The notes under the pieces were generated by a model, which was not told where the DNA came from, did no database searches, and saw only the letters and a list, made by a program, of their open reading frames with translations. DNA of 64,000 nucleotides from a bacterium (GTDB taxonomy: Bacteria; Pseudomonadota; Alphaproteobacteria; Micavibrionales; UBA2020), in the NCBI GenBank assembly GCA_029945425.1, contig JAQSDV010000002.1, positions 582,567-646,566 of the forward strand, given 5' to 3'. Below, piece after piece: positions 24,707 through 34,571 of this stretch. The translations under genes and the position numbers were made by a program. The stretch's first letter is position 1, and every line of letters begins with the position of its first letter.

Positions 24707-25156
24707 TCAGGCTTTATCCATAATCATGGCCGTGACGACCGCTTCCGCGCACAAAACGCCGTCAACGTTGGCTTCGCCCTGAAATTTCCAGACATTACGG
24801 CGGTTTTGCTGTTTGGTGACGCTGATATGGAGCTGGTCACCGGGCACGACGGGCTTGCGGAACTTGGCGGCGTCGATGGCCATGAAGTAAACGAGCTTGC
24901 CTTCAAGCTCCTTCCCTGCCGAATGCACGACAAGCGCGGCGGCGGTTTGCGCCATCGCCTCGATGATCAGTACGCCGGGCATCACGGGCGCGCCCGGGAA
25001 ATGGCCCTGAAAGAAGTTTTCGTTAATGGTCACGTTCTTGAGCGCGAGCGCGCTTTCGTTCGGGACTACATCCAGTATGCGGTCAATCAGCAGGAACGGA
25101 TAACGGTGCGGAATCATTTCCATGATGCGCTTTGTGTCGATCATCACGCTGCTCAT
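24707..25156 (-). CDS. fabZ: 3-hydroxyacyl-[ACP] dehydratase FabZ
   Basis: A 149-residue hotdog enzyme that dehydrates beta-hydroxyacyl-ACP in fatty acid elongation; it competes with LpxA for the same hydroxyacyl-ACP pool. The catalytic His52 lies in [12 protein letters not shown] and Glu66 in LIIEAMAQ. The start overlaps lpxD's end by four bases. About 94 bases separate it from the chosen lpxA start; that gap shows no obvious promoter or terminator. Confidence 0.97.
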   Translation of the reverse strand: MSSVMIDTKRIMEMIPHRYPFLLIDRILDVVPNESALALKNVTINENFFQGHFPGAPVMPGVLIIEAMAQTAAALVVHSAGKELEGKLVYFMAIDAAKFRKPVVPGDQLHISVTKQQNRRNVWKFQGEANVDGVLCAEAVVTAMIMDKA

Positions 25157-26181
25157 TCTTCATTTCCTTTTTTCGTCGCCATTTTCGAGGCCATGGCGGT
25201 CTGGCGCATAAACTGGCGGATGGGAACAGCGGGGCTGCCCATGACTTCTTCCTGCGACCCGACGTCGCGCATGACGCCCGACTGCGCCGCAACCTTCGCG
25301 CCGGAGCCGATTTGCAAGTGGCCGGCGAAACCGGACTGGCCCCCTGTCATGACGTAATCGCCAAGTTGCGTCGATCCGGAGATGCCGGTCTGGGACACGA
25401 TCACACAGAACTTGCCGATCTTGACGTTGTGTCCCAACTGCACAAGGTTGTCTATGCGCGTGCCGCGGCCAATGACGGTATCCGGACCCGAACCACGATC
25501 AACGGTGGAATTCGCGCCAATCTCCACATCATCCTCGATCAACACGCGACCAAGCTGCGGTACGGGGATATAACCTGTCGGGTCGATCGCAAAGCCGAAG
25601 CCCTGACGGCCGATCACGGCACCCGGATGCAGCTTCAGTTTTTTCCCGATGATGGCATGGCTGATATAGCAGTTAACGCCAACATCGCTGTCATCGCCGA
25701 TTTCCACGCCATCGCGGATAACGGCTTGCGCCTGAATGCGGCAATTCGCGCCGATCTTCACATTTTTACCGATCACCACACCGTGCTCGATATGGCAGTT
25801 CGGGCCAATGGTAGCTGTAGGATCAATCACAGCGGTTGGCGCGCGGTATTCCTCGCGCACCTTCGACGGATAAAACGCCTGTGCGGCCAGCGCGTAGGCC
25901 TTGTAGGGATTTTTGTTTTTAAGCGTCACAGTGCCGGCTGGCGCCTCGCCCGCCATTTCAGGCTTCACGAAAACGGCCGCTGCCTTCGAATTGCGGAAGT
26001 AATCGGCATATTTGCGGTTATCAAGGAAGGTGATCTGGTCCTCATTCGCTTCCTGCAGCGGCGCAACGTCGTTGACAACGCGCGACGCAGCGGCGGGGTC
26101 GGACAGTTCCGAGCCGGTGATTTCAGCAAGCTGGCCCAGCGTAAAAGGTCCTGCGACCGTGAAAAAACGCTTGTCGGCCAT
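25153..26181 (-). CDS. lpxD: UDP-3-O-acylglucosamine N-acyltransferase
   Basis: Third acyl-transfer step of lipid A synthesis. The N-terminal uridine-binding domain (residues about 1-110, with [19 protein letters not shown]) is followed by a hexapeptide beta-helix (residues about 115-310) and a short C-terminal helix. The likely catalytic His is in QLGHNVKIG, the equivalent of His239 in E. coli. Length 342 is usual. The stop of ompH and this start share one base (TAATG). Confidence 0.97.
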   Translation of the reverse strand: MADKRFFTVAGPFTLGQLAEITGSELSDPAAASRVVNDVAPLQEANEDQITFLDNRKYADYFRNSKAAAVFVKPEMAGEAPAGTVTLKNKNPYKAYALAAQAFYPSKVREEYRAPTAVIDPTATIGPNCHIEHGVVIGKNVKIGANCRIQAQAVIRDGVEIGDDSDVGVNCYISHAIIGKKLKLHPGAVIGRQGFGFAIDPTGYIPVPQLGRVLIEDDVEIGANSTVDRGSGPDTVIGRGTRIDNLVQLGHNVKIGKFCVIVSQTGISGSTQLGDYVMTGGQSGFAGHLQIGSGAKVAAQSGVMRDVGSQEEVMGSPAVPIRQFMRQTAMASKMATKKGNEE

Positions 26182-26756
26182 TATTGCTTCACAGGCATTT
26201 TGTTGGCGGCACTCCAGTCAATCGCGATTTTTTTGACGGAGGTGTTCATGCGCTTGACGACTTCATCGGTGATGTCGAGTTCGGGCTGGGCAAGCAGGAC
26301 AGCTTCTTGCGTGAAGACAGTCGCATAACCACGCTCCCGCGCGACGTCGGCGATAATTTTTGTGGCTTCCGTCAGAAGATGCGTGCGGGAGGTGTTGCTC
26401 GCGACATCAAGGGTCCGGCGGCGTTCCTGCAGCAGGCGTTCGGCGGAACCGTATTTAGTCTGGAGATCCTTCACCTTTTTCTCGAAAGCCTCGCTGGTCA
26501 TGCTTTCGCGGCTCTTGGCGAGGACTTCTTTTTCGGCGGAGAGTGACTTGTCCTGGTTTTCCAGTTCGGTATGGAACAGCTTGCTCTTGGCATTCAGCTC
26601 GGTGCGAATACCCTCGGCCGCCGTCGCCTCGCGCATGACCTTGTTCATATCGACGATCGCATAGGTCAGGGGATGTGTCTCTGCGGCCGCCACGGATGAA
26701 ACCGCGAGCGCGGCCATTGCGAGGCTGGCGAAAATGGCTGACTTAACCTTGTTCAT
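26181..26756 (-). CDS. OmpH/Skp-family periplasmic chaperone
   Basis: A 191-residue protein with a signal peptide (MNKVKSAIFASLAMAALAVSS, cut after AAA). The mature part begins with the Skp/OmpH strand YAIVDMNKVMREA and then forms a long charged coiled coil (residues about 60-150) that returns to a strand region ending VKRMNTSVKKI. Skp trimers hold unfolded outer-membrane proteins on their way to the Bam complex. Its place between bamA and lpxD is the standard one. Confidence 0.93.
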   Translation of the reverse strand: MNKVKSAIFASLAMAALAVSSVAAAETHPLTYAIVDMNKVMREATAAEGIRTELNAKSKLFHTELENQDKSLSAEKEVLAKSRESMTSEAFEKKVKDLQTKYGSAERLLQERRRTLDVASNTSRTHLLTEATKIIADVARERGYATVFTQEAVLLAQPELDITDEVVKRMNTSVKKIAIDWSAANKMPVKQ

Positions 26757-26783
26757 ATCTCACTCCTGTCGTTATCTGAATGC

Positions 26784-29072
26784 CTAGAATCTTGTGCCGA
26801 AGCTGAACTGGAACAATTCTGTTTCGTCGTAATCTTGCTTGGTGATCGGGAAAGCAAGATCGGCGCGCAACGGGCCCATCGGCGATTTCCACGCGATACC
26901 CACCCCGGCGGCGGCGCGCAGCGCATCATCATCAACAATGCCCGGCCCGGATACATCGAGTCCGCCGACGCTTCCGAAATCGGAGAACACATGCAGTCGA
27001 ACGCCGAGATCTTCCGGCAGGCCCGACGGGAATTCAAGCTCGACCGAACCGCGATAAAAGTGGTTGCCGCCGAGCGCGTCAGCGGTCGTGATGTCGCGCG
27101 GACCAACGCCCCCGCTGGAAAAGCCGCGCAGGTTGTTGCCCCCCAGATAAAAGCGCTCGTTGATGCGGATGGTGTCGCCGCCCCACGCCTCAACTAGCCC
27201 TGCCTCACCCAGAAGGCTCAAGATCCATTTGTCGACCACTGGATAATAATAGGTGCCGCCCAATTTGACGCGTCCATATTTTGCGGAGCCGCCAAGCCCT
27301 GCGACTTCAGTATCGAAACGCGCGAGCAAGCCTTCGGTCGGGTCCTGCTTGCTGTCGGTCCCGTCATACGTGATGCGTTGCGTGATGGCCGACGTTGTGC
27401 GCTTGCCTTCCTGCTGCTGGATGTAAATCGACGCCGTCGCGGGCACGTTATCAATTTCGTTGCGCGAGTAGTAATAGCTGAGATACTGGCGCCACTTGTC
27501 CGCCAGCGGATAGCCAAGACGAAGCGCGCCGCCGCTACGCTTGCTGTCATAGGAGCTTTCGTCCTGATAATCGCGCGTGACATGGAAGATGTCGAAGCCT
27601 GCCGACAGGTCACGTTTCAGGAAGTACGGCTCGGTGAAACTGACGTCGAATTCAGTTCTTTTCGCGGCGAGTGTGGTCGTAAAGGAAAGTTCTTGGCCTT
27701 TGCCGAGGAAGTTCTTTTCCTTCACGCTGAAGTTGCCGAGCGCGCCATCGGTGGTCGAGAAGCCGGCACCCAGCGAAAGTTCGCCCGTCGATTTTTCCGC
27801 GACAGTCACGTCAATATTTGTTTTGTCAGGTGTGCTGCCGGGGACAGGCTTGGCCGTGGCGGTCTCGAAGAACGACAGGTCCTTCAGGTTCTGTTCCGAC
27901 TTTTTCAGTTTGCCGATGTTGAACGGGTCGCCTTCGGCAAACCCCAGTTCGCGGCGGATAACTTCGTCAATCGTGCGGACGTTGCCGATGATGTTGATGT
28001 TTTCAACAAAAACCTTCTGCGCTTCATTAAACGTAAAGGTAACGTCAATCGTGTTCGTCTCGCGGTTGCGCTCGACCGAGGGGCGGATGTCGATGAATGA
28101 AAACTGGCGCGCTTCCAGTTCTGCCGTGAGCTTGCTGATCGTCTTTTCGATTTCGCTTGCCTTGTACCAGTCGTCTTTCTCGAAGGTCACGAATTCATCA
28201 TAACCTTTGGTAACGAGCGAAGGAACGTTGCTGACAAGGTTGATTTTGCCGACCTTGTAGCGCACGCCTTCATCTAGCGTATAGGTGACGAAGAAGTTCT
28301 TGCGGTCGGGCGACAGTTCGGCGATTGCGCTTTCAACGCGGAAATCGGCATAACCGTGATCGAGGTAGAATTTACGCAGCAGTTCGCGGTCATAGGCGAC
28401 GCGGTCTGGATCATATTTGTCATCGCCCGACCAGAAACGCCACCAGCGGTCTTCCTTGCTGCGCACGACCTTTTGCAGCTGGCTGTCGTCATAGCGTTTG
28501 TTGCCGATAAAGCTCATGCGCGAGATCAGCGTTTGCGGACCTTCGTTGATTTCGAAAACGAGGTCGACGCGGTTCTGGTCGCGCTTGATGATCTTGGGCT
28601 GGATGTCGGCGGAGAACCGCCCGCCAATGCGGTAGATGTCCTGAATACGCTCCACATCCGCCTGTACCTTCGTGCGGGTCAGGACGTTCCGCTGACGCAG
28701 CGAAATTTCGTTCATCAGGTCGGCATCCTTGACCTTCTTGTTCCCCTCGAACGCAATCTGGTTGATGATCGGGTTTTCGACCACAACGACAATCAGATCA
28801 TTGCCTTCCTGATAGAAAGAAACGTCGGCGAAAAGGCCGGTACCGAACAGGTTCTTGAGGGAGGTATCCAGCTTGTCGGGATCAAACTCGTCCCCCGCAG
28901 ACGTATCCATATAAGAAAGGATGGTCGCGGGTTCGATACGTTGCGAGCCTTCGACGCGGATCTGCCCTATCCTGTCGGCATGCGCCGTCACGGTGCAAAG
29001 TGCGACCGTCAGGAACACGGCGATGCACAGCATCGCCATAGTGCGTGAAATGGAGGTTAGCCTCTTGATCAT
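26784..29072 (-). CDS. bamA: Outer membrane protein assembly factor BamA
   Basis: Core of the machine that folds beta-barrel proteins into the outer membrane. A signal peptide (cut after AHA, residue about 32) is followed by five POTRA domains (starting with RIGQIRVEGSQRIEPATI) and a C-terminal 16-strand barrel that ends in FGTRF, with the final aromatic residue expected of outer-membrane proteins. The barrel contains the RGF-type element as LRGFSSGGVGPRD. Length about 762 residues is normal. ATG at 29072 is chosen over a TTG at 29075. It follows rseP after 39 bases. Confidence 0.97.
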   Translation of the reverse strand: MIKRLTSISRTMAMLCIAVFLTVALCTVTAHADRIGQIRVEGSQRIEPATILSYMDTSAGDEFDPDKLDTSLKNLFGTGLFADVSFYQEGNDLIVVVVENPIINQIAFEGNKKVKDADLMNEISLRQRNVLTRTKVQADVERIQDIYRIGGRFSADIQPKIIKRDQNRVDLVFEINEGPQTLISRMSFIGNKRYDDSQLQKVVRSKEDRWWRFWSGDDKYDPDRVAYDRELLRKFYLDHGYADFRVESAIAELSPDRKNFFVTYTLDEGVRYKVGKINLVSNVPSLVTKGYDEFVTFEKDDWYKASEIEKTISKLTAELEARQFSFIDIRPSVERNRETNTIDVTFTFNEAQKVFVENINIIGNVRTIDEVIRRELGFAEGDPFNIGKLKKSEQNLKDLSFFETATAKPVPGSTPDKTNIDVTVAEKSTGELSLGAGFSTTDGALGNFSVKEKNFLGKGQELSFTTTLAAKRTEFDVSFTEPYFLKRDLSAGFDIFHVTRDYQDESSYDSKRSGGALRLGYPLADKWRQYLSYYYSRNEIDNVPATASIYIQQQEGKRTTSAITQRITYDGTDSKQDPTEGLLARFDTEVAGLGGSAKYGRVKLGGTYYYPVVDKWILSLLGEAGLVEAWGGDTIRINERFYLGGNNLRGFSSGGVGPRDITTADALGGNHFYRGSVELEFPSGLPEDLGVRLHVFSDFGSVGGLDVSGPGIVDDDALRAAAGVGIAWKSPMGPLRADLAFPITKQDYDETELFQFSFGTRF

Positions 29073-29111
29073 CAACTCTGCGCTTCGGGTCTTGGTATGT
29101 TCTTGTTATTT

Positions 29112-30347
29112 TTAAGAGATTAGCTTCACAACATAATCAACGACCTTCAGTTGCACAAGGTCATTCCACGTTGCGAGGAACATAATACCAAGTAAAAAGA
29201 CTAAGCCAACCCTTAAAGCGTATTCCTGCACCTGCGTGCTCAAGGGTTTACCGCGCAGCTTTTCCATAGCATACATCGCGAGGTGCCCGCCATCGAGCAG
29301 AGGAATCGGCAGCAGGTTAATAAGGCCGAGGTTGATTGACAGCAAAGCCGCGAAGGTGATGAAAGCGATAATGCCCTGCGACGCGAAATCGCCGGCATAT
29401 GCGCCAATACGCAAGACGCCGCCCAGTTCATCGGTGCTGCGCGTGCCGATAATCATCTGGCCAAGGCCCTTAAGGGTCATTGTGGTAATGCGCCAGGTTT
29501 CACCCAGCGACGCCCAGATGGCGGAGAAGAAACCGTGCTTCTGCATTTCAAACGCAGACTCGGGGCTGACGATCCCCATCAGGCCGACATCATGGCGGAA
29601 ACCGAAACGGTCTTCCTTCACAACCTTGCGGGGCGTGATGCTGAGGGTGACGGGCTTTTCCGTATCCCAGGCCGCTTTTTTGACACCGGTGCCGTCATCG
29701 ACCATGCCGAGATAGTGGACGACCACAACATCCATCGGCTTGCCGATGTTCATGTCCGTGATCGGGCGGAGATCCTGAAAGCGGTCAATTGCCTGACCGT
29801 TCACGCTGAGAATTTTGTCGTCGGGCTTTACGCCAGCGTCAAAGGCCGCTGACGGTTCGACAATTTTCGCTGCCACAGGCGGCATATACGGCTGCCCCTG
29901 AAACATGAACAAGGTCGACAGCACAAAAATGGCGAAGATGTAGTTAATAGCGGGGCCGGCAAACACGATGGCCGCACGCTTGTAGAGAGGCTGCGTGAAA
30001 AACGCGACCTTCTTTTCTTCTTCGGTGTAAGCACGAACCTGATCACCCTCGGCAACGCCTTCGGCGGGTGCCGCGCTGGAGGGATCGCTGTCGCCGAACA
30101 TCTGGACATAGCCGCCGAGCGGCACAGCGCAAATTTTCCAGCGGGTGCCATGCTTGTCGTTGCGGCCCCAGATTTCCGGACCGAAGCCGATCGAGAATTT
30201 CTCGATTTTCACGCCGCAGAGACGCGCGATAATATAATGACCCCATTCGTGGATGAACACGAGGATAGCCAGCACCAGAATAAACGGCCCGCCATAATCC
30301 CGAACGAACTCGAACGGAGTCGTCAGTAGCTTATTCAACATTTCCAT
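29112..30347 (-). CDS. rseP: Site-2 intramembrane metalloprotease RseP
   Basis: A 411-residue multi-pass protease. HEWGH at residues 33-37 is the zinc site, and LLPIPLLDGGH near residue 345 supplies the third ligand. A PDZ domain lies in residues about 140-225 (SAAFDAGVKPDDKILSVNGQ). Such enzymes cut anti-sigma factors and leftover signal peptides inside the membrane. GGGGGAT just upstream supports the start. Gene order dxr-rseP-bamA is conserved in Proteobacteria. Confidence 0.96.
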   Translation of the reverse strand: MEMLNKLLTTPFEFVRDYGGPFILVLAILVFIHEWGHYIIARLCGVKIEKFSIGFGPEIWGRNDKHGTRWKICAVPLGGYVQMFGDSDPSSAAPAEGVAEGDQVRAYTEEEKKVAFFTQPLYKRAAIVFAGPAINYIFAIFVLSTLFMFQGQPYMPPVAAKIVEPSAAFDAGVKPDDKILSVNGQAIDRFQDLRPITDMNIGKPMDVVVVHYLGMVDDGTGVKKAAWDTEKPVTLSITPRKVVKEDRFGFRHDVGLMGIVSPESAFEMQKHGFFSAIWASLGETWRITTMTLKGLGQMIIGTRSTDELGGVLRIGAYAGDFASQGIIAFITFAALLSINLGLINLLPIPLLDGGHLAMYAMEKLRGKPLSTQVQEYALRVGLVFLLGIMFLATWNDLVQLKVVDYVVKLIS

Positions 30348-30388
30348 GGATATCCCCCATCTGCCGCGGCCGGTTCGGCCTTTTCTTT

Positions 30389-31579
30389 CTATTTTAACGC
30401 CTGAATGGCGGTTGCCGCAATAGTACGCGCTTCGGCATCCAGGGAAAAGATGTCACCAAGGCTTGATATGGCCTTGATTTTTATGGTTTGCAAGGCCTGC
30501 TCGGAAACTTTCTCGATATGGCCGAACTTCAGCTTGCCCGCTAAAAACGCCTCAACGGCCACCTCGTTGGCGGCATTCAGCACCGTCGGATACCCCAAGC
30601 CTGATTTAAGCGCGTGACGCGCCAGTTTTAACGCATAAAATCTATCTATATCAATAGGTTCAAAGTTAAAACTTATGTTTTTAGTGAGGTCAAGTTTTTC
30701 GCCTGTCGTGTCAACCCGTTCCGGCCATGCCAAAGTGTGGGCAATCGGTGTCCGCATGTCGGGCGCACCCATTTGAGACAAGATACTTCCGTCGATATAT
30801 TCAACCATTGAATGAACAAGGGACTGGGGGTGGACCAGAACGTCGATTTGTTCGGAAGGCAGGTTAAATAAATAAGCCGCCTCTATGACTTCCAACGATT
30901 TATTCATCATCGTCGCGCTGTCGACCGAGATTTTCGCGCCCATCGCCCAGTTCGGGTGGCGAATTGCTTCGGCGGGTGTCACGGTTTCGAGACTTTCGCG
31001 GCTGCGGCGCAGGAACGGGCCACCAGATGCGGTCAGGATAATGCGGCGGATGCCTTCGCGCTGCTTATGATCGAATACCTGAAAGACCGCATTATGCTCG
31101 CTGTCGACGGGCAGCAGCGTTGCGCCCGATTTGGCAACCGCTTCCATCATGAAAGGTCCGGCACAGACCAACGATTCCTTGTTCGCAAGGGCGACGGTTT
31201 TACCCTGCCGGATAGCGCGCAAGGTCGCCTCTACTCCGGCAGCCCCGACGATTGCGGCCATGATCCAGTCGCTGGGAAGCTCGGCAGCCTCCAGAACGGC
31301 GGCAGAACCCGCGGCGGCGCGGATCCCTGTTCCGGAAAGTGCGGCCTTCAAATCGCTATACAGGCTTTCGTCGGCGACGACCGCCAGTTCGGCATTCAAC
31401 GCGCGCGCCTGCTGCGCCAGCAATGCCACGTTTTTATTCGCGGTCAGGGCGCGGACATGGAATTTGCCGCGATGCCCCTGCAACAGGTCAACGGTGCTTT
31501 TGCCGATCGATCCGGTGGAACCGAGGATGGTGACGCTGCGCGGTTGCGCCTGCGTGCGGATGTCTGCCGCCTGCGCCAT
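30389..31579 (-). CDS. dxr: 1-deoxy-D-xylulose 5-phosphate reductoisomerase
   Basis: Second step of the non-mevalonate isoprenoid pathway: DXP to methylerythritol phosphate with NADPH. The N-terminal Rossmann motif ILGSTGSIGKSTVDLL, the metal- and substrate-site region LLPVDSEHNAVFQ, the TASGGPFL loop and NWAMGAKISVDSATMMNK are all present. Length 396 is normal. It lies six bases after cdsA and feeds precursors to uppS in the same cluster. Confidence 0.97.
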   Translation of the reverse strand: MAQAADIRTQAQPRSVTILGSTGSIGKSTVDLLQGHRGKFHVRALTANKNVALLAQQARALNAELAVVADESLYSDLKAALSGTGIRAAAGSAAVLEAAELPSDWIMAAIVGAAGVEATLRAIRQGKTVALANKESLVCAGPFMMEAVAKSGATLLPVDSEHNAVFQVFDHKQREGIRRIILTASGGPFLRRSRESLETVTPAEAIRHPNWAMGAKISVDSATMMNKSLEVIEAAYLFNLPSEQIDVLVHPQSLVHSMVEYIDGSILSQMGAPDMRTPIAHTLAWPERVDTTGEKLDLTKNISFNFEPIDIDRFYALKLARHALKSGLGYPTVLNAANEVAVEAFLAGKLKFGHIEKVSEQALQTIKIKAISSLGDIFSLDAEARTIAATAIQALK

Positions 31580-31585
31580 GTGCGG

Positions 31586-32440
31586 TTACCCCCCGACGAC
31601 GCCGGTCAGGACCCCGAACAGCAGGGCGACCAGCAGCAAGGCATCGATGCGGTCAAGGATGCCGCCATGACCGGGGATGAGCGTGCCGGTATCCTTGACG
31701 CCGAACTTGCGCTTGAAGATCGAGATGAAAAGATCTCCCGCCTGCCCGAACATCGCAAGGACAAAACCAAGCACGAAATAGCCGAGCCAGCCCCAGTTAC
31801 CGATCGTATGGATAGAAAATTTATCCAAAATCGCAGGGCAAGCCAGCAGCGCCGCAACGATACCCGCGCCAACGCTGGAGCCGAGGAAGCCCGACCATGT
31901 TTTCTTGGGGCTGATTTTGGGTGCCAGTTTCGGCCCACCGAAGGTGCGGCCGGTGAAGTAAGCGCAAGAGTCGCTCGCCCAGACGATAAACAGCAACGTG
32001 ATCATGTGGAACAGACCCTGCATATCGCCATGCGCGTTACGCAGCCAGATCATCATGATCATCGAAAAACCGACATAGACGAGGCCGAACATCAACAAAC
32101 CAAACTTGGGGCCCTTTTTCGAAAAGTTATAGCAGAACACAAGAAAACACAGCGCCAGCAGGAAGCAGAAGGACGGCAGCGGGCTGTCGACCATGCCGGC
32201 GGTTGCCGTGGCAACGCCTGTCGCGACCGCCGCGGCATGCGCCAGATGGCGGGGCGGGTGCGCGTTATGCGTTACCATGCGCGACCATTCCCATGCGCCG
32301 ATGCCGGCGCCGATTGCCATCATGACGGTAAAGGCAGGGCCGCCCGCGTAAATGACGATGAGGACGATCGGCGCGAAGATCGCAGCCGAACGCACACGGG
32401 TCTTGAAGGAGCTGTCGACTTTGGGCGCCGTCATGTTCAT
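31586..32440 (-). CDS. cdsA: Phosphatidate cytidylyltransferase
   Basis: Makes CDP-diacylglycerol from phosphatidate and CTP, the branch point to all phospholipids. A 284-residue membrane protein with about seven or eight hydrophobic segments. The family signature near the C-terminus is complete: SIFKRKFGVKDTGTLIPGH followed by GGILDRIDA. The start overlaps uppS by four bases. Confidence 0.96.
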   Translation of the reverse strand: MNMTAPKVDSSFKTRVRSAAIFAPIVLIVIYAGGPAFTVMMAIGAGIGAWEWSRMVTHNAHPPRHLAHAAAVATGVATATAGMVDSPLPSFCFLLALCFLVFCYNFSKKGPKFGLLMFGLVYVGFSMIMMIWLRNAHGDMQGLFHMITLLFIVWASDSCAYFTGRTFGGPKLAPKISPKKTWSGFLGSSVGAGIVAALLACPAILDKFSIHTIGNWGWLGYFVLGFVLAMFGQAGDLFISIFKRKFGVKDTGTLIPGHGGILDRIDALLLVALLFGVLTGVVGG

Positions 32441-33177
32441 TCCCCTGCTTTGCGCGACAAGCCGCCATAGCGGCGGTCGCGACCGTTAAAGAACGCCACC
32501 GCCTCCTCCATATCCTTGCGGCCGAAATCGGGCCAGAGGGTATTGGTGAAGAACAGTTCTGCATAGGCCAGTTGCCACATCAGGAAGTTGCTGATGCGCG
32601 ATTCACCGCTGGTGCGGATCATCAAGTCGGGATCAGGGATGCCGCGCGTCATCAGGTAGCGCGAGAAAATATCCTCGTCGATTTTTTCGATATCCACCTC
32701 GTTCGCCTTGGCAAGGCGCGCCAGTTCGCGCGCGGCGAAAACGATGTCCTGACGTCCGCCATAGGACAGCGCGATCACAACGGTAATGCGGCGATTATCC
32801 TTGGTTTCGTCCTCGACCTTCAGGATGATATTCACGATATCCTGCGGCAGTTTCGTGCGGTCGCCGATCACCAGCAGACGCGCGCCGTTTTTCTTCATCT
32901 CGGCCATTTCGCGGGTGAGGTAATAGCGTAGCAAATTCATCAAATCGTCGATTTCCGCGGGCGGACGGTTCCAGTTTTCGGAAGAAAAGCTGAACAGCGT
33001 GATATAGGGGATGCCAAGATCGCGCGCTCCCTCGACAACGCGTTGCGCGGCTTCAGCGCCCTTCTTGTGGCCTTCGGTGCGGCTTAATCCCCGCGCGGTC
33101 GCCCATCTGCCGTTGCCGTCCATGATAATGGCGACATGTTGCGGTAATACAGCGAGCTGGGGGATAGGCTGGGTCAT
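32437..33177 (-). CDS. uppS: Isoprenyl transferase (undecaprenyl diphosphate synthase)
   Basis: A cis-prenyltransferase that builds undecaprenyl diphosphate, the carrier for peptidoglycan and polysaccharide units. The first motif HVAIIMDGNGRWA holds the catalytic Asp20. FSSENWNRP, the SYGGRQDI motif and the C-terminal DLMIRTSGESRISNFLMWQ region follow in order. 246 residues, normal length. It starts eight bases after frr. Confidence 0.97.
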   Translation of the reverse strand: MTQPIPQLAVLPQHVAIIMDGNGRWATARGLSRTEGHKKGAEAAQRVVEGARDLGIPYITLFSFSSENWNRPPAEIDDLMNLLRYYLTREMAEMKKNGARLLVIGDRTKLPQDIVNIILKVEDETKDNRRITVVIALSYGGRQDIVFAARELARLAKANEVDIEKIDEDIFSRYLMTRGIPDPDLMIRTSGESRISNFLMWQLAYAELFFTNTLWPDFGRKDMEEAVAFFNGRDRRYGGLSRKAGE

Positions 33178-33185
33178 GACAAGGG

Positions 33186-33743
33186 TCAGACCTGCTTGAT
33201 TTCGGTTTCCTTGGTCGCAAGGCTGTCGTCGATTTTCTTGATCCAGGTATCGGTCATCTTCTGGATCTTCTCCTCGCTCGTCTTGAGAGCGTCTTCGGAC
33301 AGCTTGCCTTCGGTCTTCAGCTTTTTCGCCATATCCATGCCTTCGCGGCGGATATTGCGGACAGCCACGCGGGCGCCTTCGGCATATTTCGCGGCAACCT
33401 TCGCCAGTTCAGCGCGGCGCTCTTCGGTCAGGCCCGGCAGCGGCACGCGGATGAGCGAGCCCGACGGCTGGGGGTTGAGACCCAATCCTGCGGAAGCAAT
33501 CGCTTTTTCAACTGACTTGGTGTTGTTCGCATCCCAGACCTGCACGTTCAGCAGGCGGGCTTCGGCGACGGAAACAGATGCAACCTGGTTCAGCGGCATT
33601 TTTGCGCCGTAGACTTCGACCTGAACGGTATCCAGCAGGCTTGCCGATGCGCGACCGGTGCGCAGGCCGCCCAATTCCTTGGAGTAGCTTTCATGGGACG
33701 CGCCCATGCGGCGCTCGAGGTCATTCAGATTGATGTCAGCCAT
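33186..33743 (-). CDS. frr: Ribosome-recycling factor
   Basis: Splits post-termination ribosomes together with EF-G. The 185 residues match the two-domain RRF form: [13 protein letters not shown], then [24 protein letters not shown] and the basic [10 protein letters not shown] element. The first eight bases overlap the end of pyrH, so translation is likely coupled. Confidence 0.97.
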   Translation of the reverse strand: MADINLNDLERRMGASHESYSKELGGLRTGRASASLLDTVQVEVYGAKMPLNQVASVSVAEARLLNVQVWDANNTKSVEKAIASAGLGLNPQPSGSLIRVPLPGLTEERRAELAKVAAKYAEGARVAVRNIRREGMDMAKKLKTEGKLSEDALKTSEEKIQKMTDTWIKKIDDSLATKETEIKQV

Positions 33744-34470
33744 TGACGACTTCCTTCTCGGTTACGATGGTACATGCGCCCCTGCCCTGCATAAGTTCGG
33801 CGAAGGCACCGGGGCTCTTGATGGAAAAAACGATGACGGGAATTTTGCTTTCGCGCGCAAGCGAAATCGCGGAGGCGTCCATGACGCCGAGGTCGCGTGC
33901 CAGAACGTCAAGATAGGTGAGCGTATCGAATTTCGTCGCGTTGGGGTTTTTCGCAGGGTCGGCTGTGTAAACGCCGTCCACCTTCGTGCCCTTCAGCAGC
34001 GCATCGCAGCCCATTTCGGAGGCGCGCAGCGCGGCGGCGGTGTCGGTCGTGAAGAACGGGTTGCCGGTGCCGGCGCCGAAAATAACGACGCGGCCTTTTT
34101 CAATATGGCGGATCGCGCGGCGGCGGATGTAAGGCTCGCAGACGGTCTCCATCGGAATGGCAGATTGAACGCGCGTATCGACGCCGATTTTTTCGAGCGC
34201 GTTTTGCATGGCGAGGGAGTTGATGACGGTCGCAAGCATGCCCATGTAATCGGCAGAAGCGCGGTCCATGCCGACAGCGGCGCCGGAAACGCCGCGGAAG
34301 ATATTGCCGCCGCCGATGACGAGGCAGACCTGTACGCCGAGCTTGATGGCATCTTTCACGTCCTGCGCGACGCGGTTGACGGTTTCGGTATCAATGCCGT
34401 ATTCGCCGCCGCCCATCAGGGCTTCGCCCGAAATCTTGAGAAGCACACGCTTGAACCGCGTCTTCGACAT
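33736..34470 (-). CDS. pyrH: UMP kinase
   Basis: Phosphorylates UMP to UDP; an amino acid kinase-fold hexamer. [14 protein letters not shown] opens the fold, followed by [10 protein letters not shown] (phosphate binding), [21 protein letters not shown] pattern and the [13 protein letters not shown] segment. 244 residues is standard. A 101-base gap with a GC-rich hairpin separates it from tsf. Confidence 0.97.
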   Translation of the reverse strand: MSKTRFKRVLLKISGEALMGGGEYGIDTETVNRVAQDVKDAIKLGVQVCLVIGGGNIFRGVSGAAVGMDRASADYMGMLATVINSLAMQNALEKIGVDTRVQSAIPMETVCEPYIRRRAIRHIEKGRVVIFGAGTGNPFFTTDTAAALRASEMGCDALLKGTKVDGVYTADPAKNPNATKFDTLTYLDVLARDLGVMDASAISLARESKIPVIVFSIKSPGAFAELMQGRGACTIVTEKEVVNG

Positions 34471-34517
34471 TATATATCCCCCGAAACTTTGTCTGGTATC
34501 TGCAGCAGTATCGGCCC

Positions 34518-34554
34518 CTTCCCGTCCCCGCCCCTGGGGAGAGGGGCCGGGAAG
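34518..34554. repeat. GC-rich palindrome between tsf and pyrH
   Basis: CTTCCCG at 34518-34524 pairs with CGGGAAG at 34548-34554, and C-runs at 34526-34534 pair with G-runs at 34536-34546. On the transcribed minus strand no T-run follows, so it is not a standard terminator. It resembles the hairpin at 35557 in base content and in its CTTCC ends. Confidence 0.7.
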
Positions 34555-34571
34555 GAAGCCAATTTATCTGG

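Noticed and set aside
34518..34554. Hairpin as an intrinsic terminator between tsf and pyrH
   Set aside because: The coding (minus) strand has no T-run after the stem, and pyrH is expected to be cotranscribed with tsf.
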